64,000 nt of DNA from Salminus brasiliensis. Its lineage: Eukaryota > Chordata > Actinopteri > Characiformes > Bryconidae. Shown here one piece after another: positions 60,509 to 64,000 of the stretch. Each line of letters begins with the position of its first letter. The stretch's first letter is position 1. The stretch covers positions 19,863,490-19,927,489 of the forward strand of contig NC_132899.1 in assembly GCF_030463535.1 (NCBI RefSeq). The letters run 5' to 3'. Under the pieces are notes generated by a model. The model was not told where the DNA came from. It searched no databases and worked only from the letters and a program-made list of their open reading frames with translations. The translations under genes were made by a program, and so were the position numbers.

Positions 60509-63238
60509 ATGTTTCACATACACAATTTGTAGCACAAGAAATTACATCCTCAGTTGAAATGATACTTGTAGTATTTACATAGAGAGTACCTCCAGTATGA
60601 AGTAACAGTGTAATAGCTAATAAACAGTGTTGAGTAGTAGTATGATATTTGGCATTGAGCACTAAAGTATTCATAGGTCTCAAAAGAAGAGTTTATTAGC
60701 ATTATTTTCTAAAATTTCTAAATCTTTTCAGGTTTGGGCTACTGCTTAACATTTCTCCCCACTGTCACAATCCTGTCCCAGTACTTCAGTAAACGTCGCT
60801 CCCTGGTGACTGCCATGGCCTCCACAGGAGAATCCATTGCCATATTTGCTTTTGCGCCAGGTAAGAACAACCACCTGCTTCCACATACTGCTCAGTGCAA
60901 GTACTCAAGTATTTACTAAAAACGAAAGTGATTTTTCTTCAAGGGACATTGTTTTGAGCAATTTTATTGGTGTCTAAAACTTCTGTCCCATGTTCTGAAC
61001 ACTGCTTTTGACACAGGCCCAGACATTTGTAGATCACTCTGTCAAACAAAAGTACCAGAATGCAGGCACTGTGTATCAGCACATCTGTCTCTTAACTTAG
61101 ATGCGTGGCTTTATTGTGGGTCCTGAACATTTGCTTTTGCTTTTGCAGCATTCACAGCACTTAAGGCACATATCGGCTGGAGACACACAATGGTGGTGCT
61201 TGGAATATTACAGGGAACAATCGTTGTCTGTGGACTTCTGCTTCGCCCCTTGGTCATCAAGCCTAAGACAACTACTGGGAATTTCACCCAACCTCTGAAA
61301 TCCAGAAAGCAGGAGATTATCAACTCTCTGCCTGATTCTCCTGACTCTTCAAACTCCGGAGACTCGGGCGTACAGTCACTGGAAGAGCCGGAGCATAGTT
61401 CTCAGGTGGCAGCACAGCCAAAAGAGGAAGAATCCCTTCAGATTCCTCCAAGTCAACAGGACAAAGAGGCAGAGTCAGGCAGAGACAAACTCCTGGACCT
61501 AACAGTGCTAAAGGAAGGCAGCTTTGTGTGCTATGCTGCTTTTGGCCTCTTTGCAACACTTGGCTTCTTCGCTCCACAGCTCTACGTGGTGGAGCTGAGT
61601 TCCAGCATGGGTACTGAAAGGAAAAAGGGGGTCTATGCGCTGGTAGTAATGGCTGTGGCTGAGATCCTTGGCCGCCTCTCCATTGGCTGGATCCTGAACT
61701 GGGGGCGCATTAGGAAGATATTTGTTCTGCTTGGGTGTGTGACGCTGATGTGTGTGGTCCTTATGCTTTTCACGGTAGTCAATGGATTCTGGGGGCTGGT
61801 GGTCTGCTGTGTGCTCTATGGCTTCCTACTGGGCAATATCGCATCCACACACATCCCCATGCTGGCCGAGGATGATGTGGTGGGCATCAAGAGAATGCCC
61901 TCAGCGGTGGGTGTTTACGTCTGCATCCAAAGTTTTGCAGGACTTACTGGACCACCTTTAGGAGGTAAGGACATTTCAGGCCAGATGTTTTCAGGCCAGA
62001 TCACTCCAACCCTGCTTTCTCCAACAAACACCAACCAACCTTAAATTGACAATTAAATTTGAACCCTTACATTTTCTAGATTTCTCTTTTTAAAACAAGA
62101 ATTGAAACTTTTTTTGTATATTCTAATACTAAGTATTATTATTATTATAATTATTATTATTATGTTATTAGTTTCTTCTTCTTTCTTGTTGCAACCCAAG
62201 GTTTGAGTCAGAGAGAGCACAGATGGATTGCTCTCTCAGGGGTGGGTCAGATGCCACTTCCTCCCCATTTCACTTCTAATGTGATGTTGGTCAGCACAGG
62301 TCTATTAGCTGTTGTATCTGAGTTTTTTTATCTCTGATGGAGCAGGCTACTTGGCGATGCAGCATCTGCAGCAGTACGAAAAGAGGTGGTGGTTGGCTTC
62401 TTGTGTGTTGAAGGAGACATGCTAGTTTTTACCCTCCCAGTGTTGGGGGCCTTGCTAGTGATACGGAGAGTTCACATGAATGGGGATTGGAAAAAAAAAT
62501 TACATCAAATTACAAGAAGTACTGACTACTACATACCATTTTTTGCGGCAACTAAATAATAGACTTCTTTAGAAATGGCCAGTATCTCCCTTTTCAGGGA
62601 CCTCTCTGTTTTTTGTACAGTTTGAGCATAAAGTCAATGACAAATACCTGTCCAATGCATCACCCTTAACCTTTAGCATGTAAGTAAATGTTATTTGAAA
62701 AAAATGGAAGCTAAATAACAGAGATGGGATGTTCCTGTTGAATACACCTTCTCTGCCAAATCAGAAGTTAGCAGTTTAATGAATACAAGAAATAAGAAAC
62801 TGTTGAACACGTTACACTATTACCTTATTGTTTAAGCACTGGATATTCTCTACATTGTTGACTTAATTTAATATTTGATGTTTACAGTGTTGGAGAGCAT
62901 TGGGCTGGTGTGATCTGGCTTTTAGAACTGACTTCTGGAACAGGAACATATGATTACAGTTGTTGAATGACTGTTCATTATTTGTTTGGGTTCCAGGTGC
63001 TTTGGTGGACATTACTCAGAACTACAGATCAGCCTTCTACTCTTGTGCTGTTGGAATGGGATTAGGTGCACTTTTCCTTGCACTGGTACGTCCAGCAAAG
63101 ACAGGTTGTCTGTGCACAAAAAAGCGCTTCAGCCCTTGCCAGGATATCCCTGCAGTTGAGCACGTGAGTGAGGAAAAAGCTCTGCCTGAGGAATTCCTAG
63201 AAGTGGACATTCTACCAAACCAGCAAGGTCAACCCTGA
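59111..63238 (+). CDS. slc16a6: Monocarboxylate transporter 7 (SLC16A6)
   Basis: SLC16A6/MCT7 is a 12-helix major facilitator; in zebrafish a paralogue exports ketone bodies from liver, and taurine has been proposed as a mammalian substrate. Five coding exons join in frame: 59111-59348, 59465-59608, 60732-60860, 61149-61964 and 62997-63238. They give 522 residues (human 523). The family signature PDGGWGW (residues 21-27) precedes helix 1. Helices 1-6 run through [16 protein letters not shown] long Ser/Glu-rich cytoplasmic loop ([15 protein letters not shown]) follows, then helices 7-12 with [20 protein letters not shown] and [13 protein letters not shown]. The C-terminal tail ends near [10 protein letters not shown]. 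The ATG at 59111 is used because the upstream in-frame ATG at 59084 lies before the splice acceptor (59093). Teleosts have two slc16a6 copies; I cannot tell a from b. Confidence 0.95.
59905..60285 (+). mobile_element. Non-autonomous DNA transposon fragment (ATGGACAAAAGTATTGGG family)
   Basis: It starts ATATGGACAAAAGTATTGGG and runs through CCTGCTTTTGTTGG, CATCCAAAAAGTATTGGATGG, GGGGGCTTTATACTCCTCTA and TCATGTTTATCTGCTCCAGA. It is colinear with the 34.4-kb copy. The 3' terminus is lost. It sits in slc16a6 intron 2. Confidence 0.75.
60472..60506 (+). repeat. (AT)n microsatellite in slc16a6 intron 2
   Basis: About 14 AT units. Confidence 0.9.
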
Positions 63239-64000
63239 AAAGAACCGCACCCTCTGTGGACAATATCTTGGTCTAATGGTCAAATCTGTGGATGATGGAT
63301 CACAGAACAGCTTCACCGACTGGATGTTGGTTATTCTTAAACAATAAGACATATATATCCTAGCTTCATTTACTCTTTTCTTGCACCTGTCATTTTACAC
63401 ATGCTGCCTTAAAGAGAGGAGAAGATTTTGGACGTCTGTGATTGCAGATGCCTAAATCACAGGCTAGTGGTTTGCGCTGACAAACCACTGATGCAGTCAT
63501 ATACAATCAAATCTCCTAGCATCATTAAAAAACTTGGGTACTATGAAACTGGTAAAGTAATCCCGTTGGGGGTCAATACAGGCTTTTTTTAATGGATCCC
63601 TTTTAATGAAGCCTGATCCCGTTCCAATCCAGTTTTTACAGGAAAGCAACAGGACCCTACTGATGAAGTTTTTATGTTTAACAACTAATATACTTCATGG
63701 TAACTACAAAAACAGCACTTTCTGAGTGGGAACCTAGTAAAGTGAAATTAATATCCAACATTAAGTAGCCATGTTTAGTCAATTAACATGAAAGTATACA
63801 CATCAATGACTCTAGTCATATAGGTTTGACCCTGATGATGTCAGAATATTTCCCCCCATTATTACCACTCCCCTATGATGTTGCTGCCATTGCTGGAAGG
63901 GTGAAGGCTAGGTTCCTTCAAGTCACATGATGCCAACCACTGCATCTTTCTGAACTCTATAAACAACAGGTAACAGTGCAGTGGAAAGGAGACTAACTGC
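63239..64000 (+). other. slc16a6: slc16a6 3' UTR and right edge
   Basis: Sequence after the stop codon probably contains the 3' UTR. I see no canonical AATAAA in a convincing position and no further gene before the window ends. Confidence 0.4.

Noticed and set aside
61320-61577. 85-codon minus-strand open frame
   Set aside because: It is the antisense shadow of the large slc16a6 exon.

Overview
The window is vertebrate nuclear DNA, almost certainly from a teleost (ray-finned) fish. Genes are split into short GT-AG exons. Every recognisable protein has a mammalian orthologue, and the GIP hormone sequence has the fish form. Introns and spacers hold decayed Tc1-like transposons, short non-autonomous DNA transposons, minisatellites and AT microsatellites. 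Nothing prokaryotic is present: no operons, no CRISPR array, no insertion sequences of bacterial type.

Layout, left to right. 1-1.7 kb: msl1 (minus strand, cut by the left edge). 4.0-5.5 kb: gip (plus). 6.3-7.0 kb: a 31-bp minisatellite. 8.4-12.3 kb: snf8 (plus), with a 42-bp minisatellite filling intron 1. 13.5-19.8 kb: calcoco2/NDP52 (minus). 22.1-29.9 kb: stx4 (minus). 31.0-37.9 kb: a tubby-family gene (minus, paralogue unsettled). 38.9-43.9 kb or further: snx11 (plus). 47.7-55.2 kb: arsg (minus). 57.2-63.3 kb: slc16a6 (plus), head-to-head with arsg.

I rebuilt exon-intron structures by hand from splice consensus and reading-frame continuity. The predicted lengths are snf8 258 aa, stx4 297 aa, arsg 526 aa, slc16a6 522 aa, calcoco2 557 aa, snx11 316 aa, gip 108 aa and the tubby protein 560 aa. 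Where I recall the human length (SNF8 258, STX4 297, ARSG 525, SLC16A6 523), the agreement is within one or two residues.

These genes are not one pathway. Several act in endolysosomal traffic (snf8/ESCRT-II, snx11, calcoco2 autophagy receptor, stx4 SNARE, arsg lysosomal sulfatase), but this looks like conserved linkage rather than a functional cluster. msl1, gip, snf8, calcoco2 and snx11 correspond to human 17q21, and arsg-slc16a6 to 17q24. stx4 (human 16p11.2) and the tubby gene are placed between them. The notable extras are sequence-level: a hAT-like element nested in a Tc1 copy with intact 8-bp target duplication, two related minisatellites about 15 kb apart, a GC-AG intron in gip, tandem NAGNAG acceptors, a uORF abutting the snx11 start, NRF1 palindromes in two promoters, and an unusual tubby-family member. 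I found no convincing undescribed multi-gene system.
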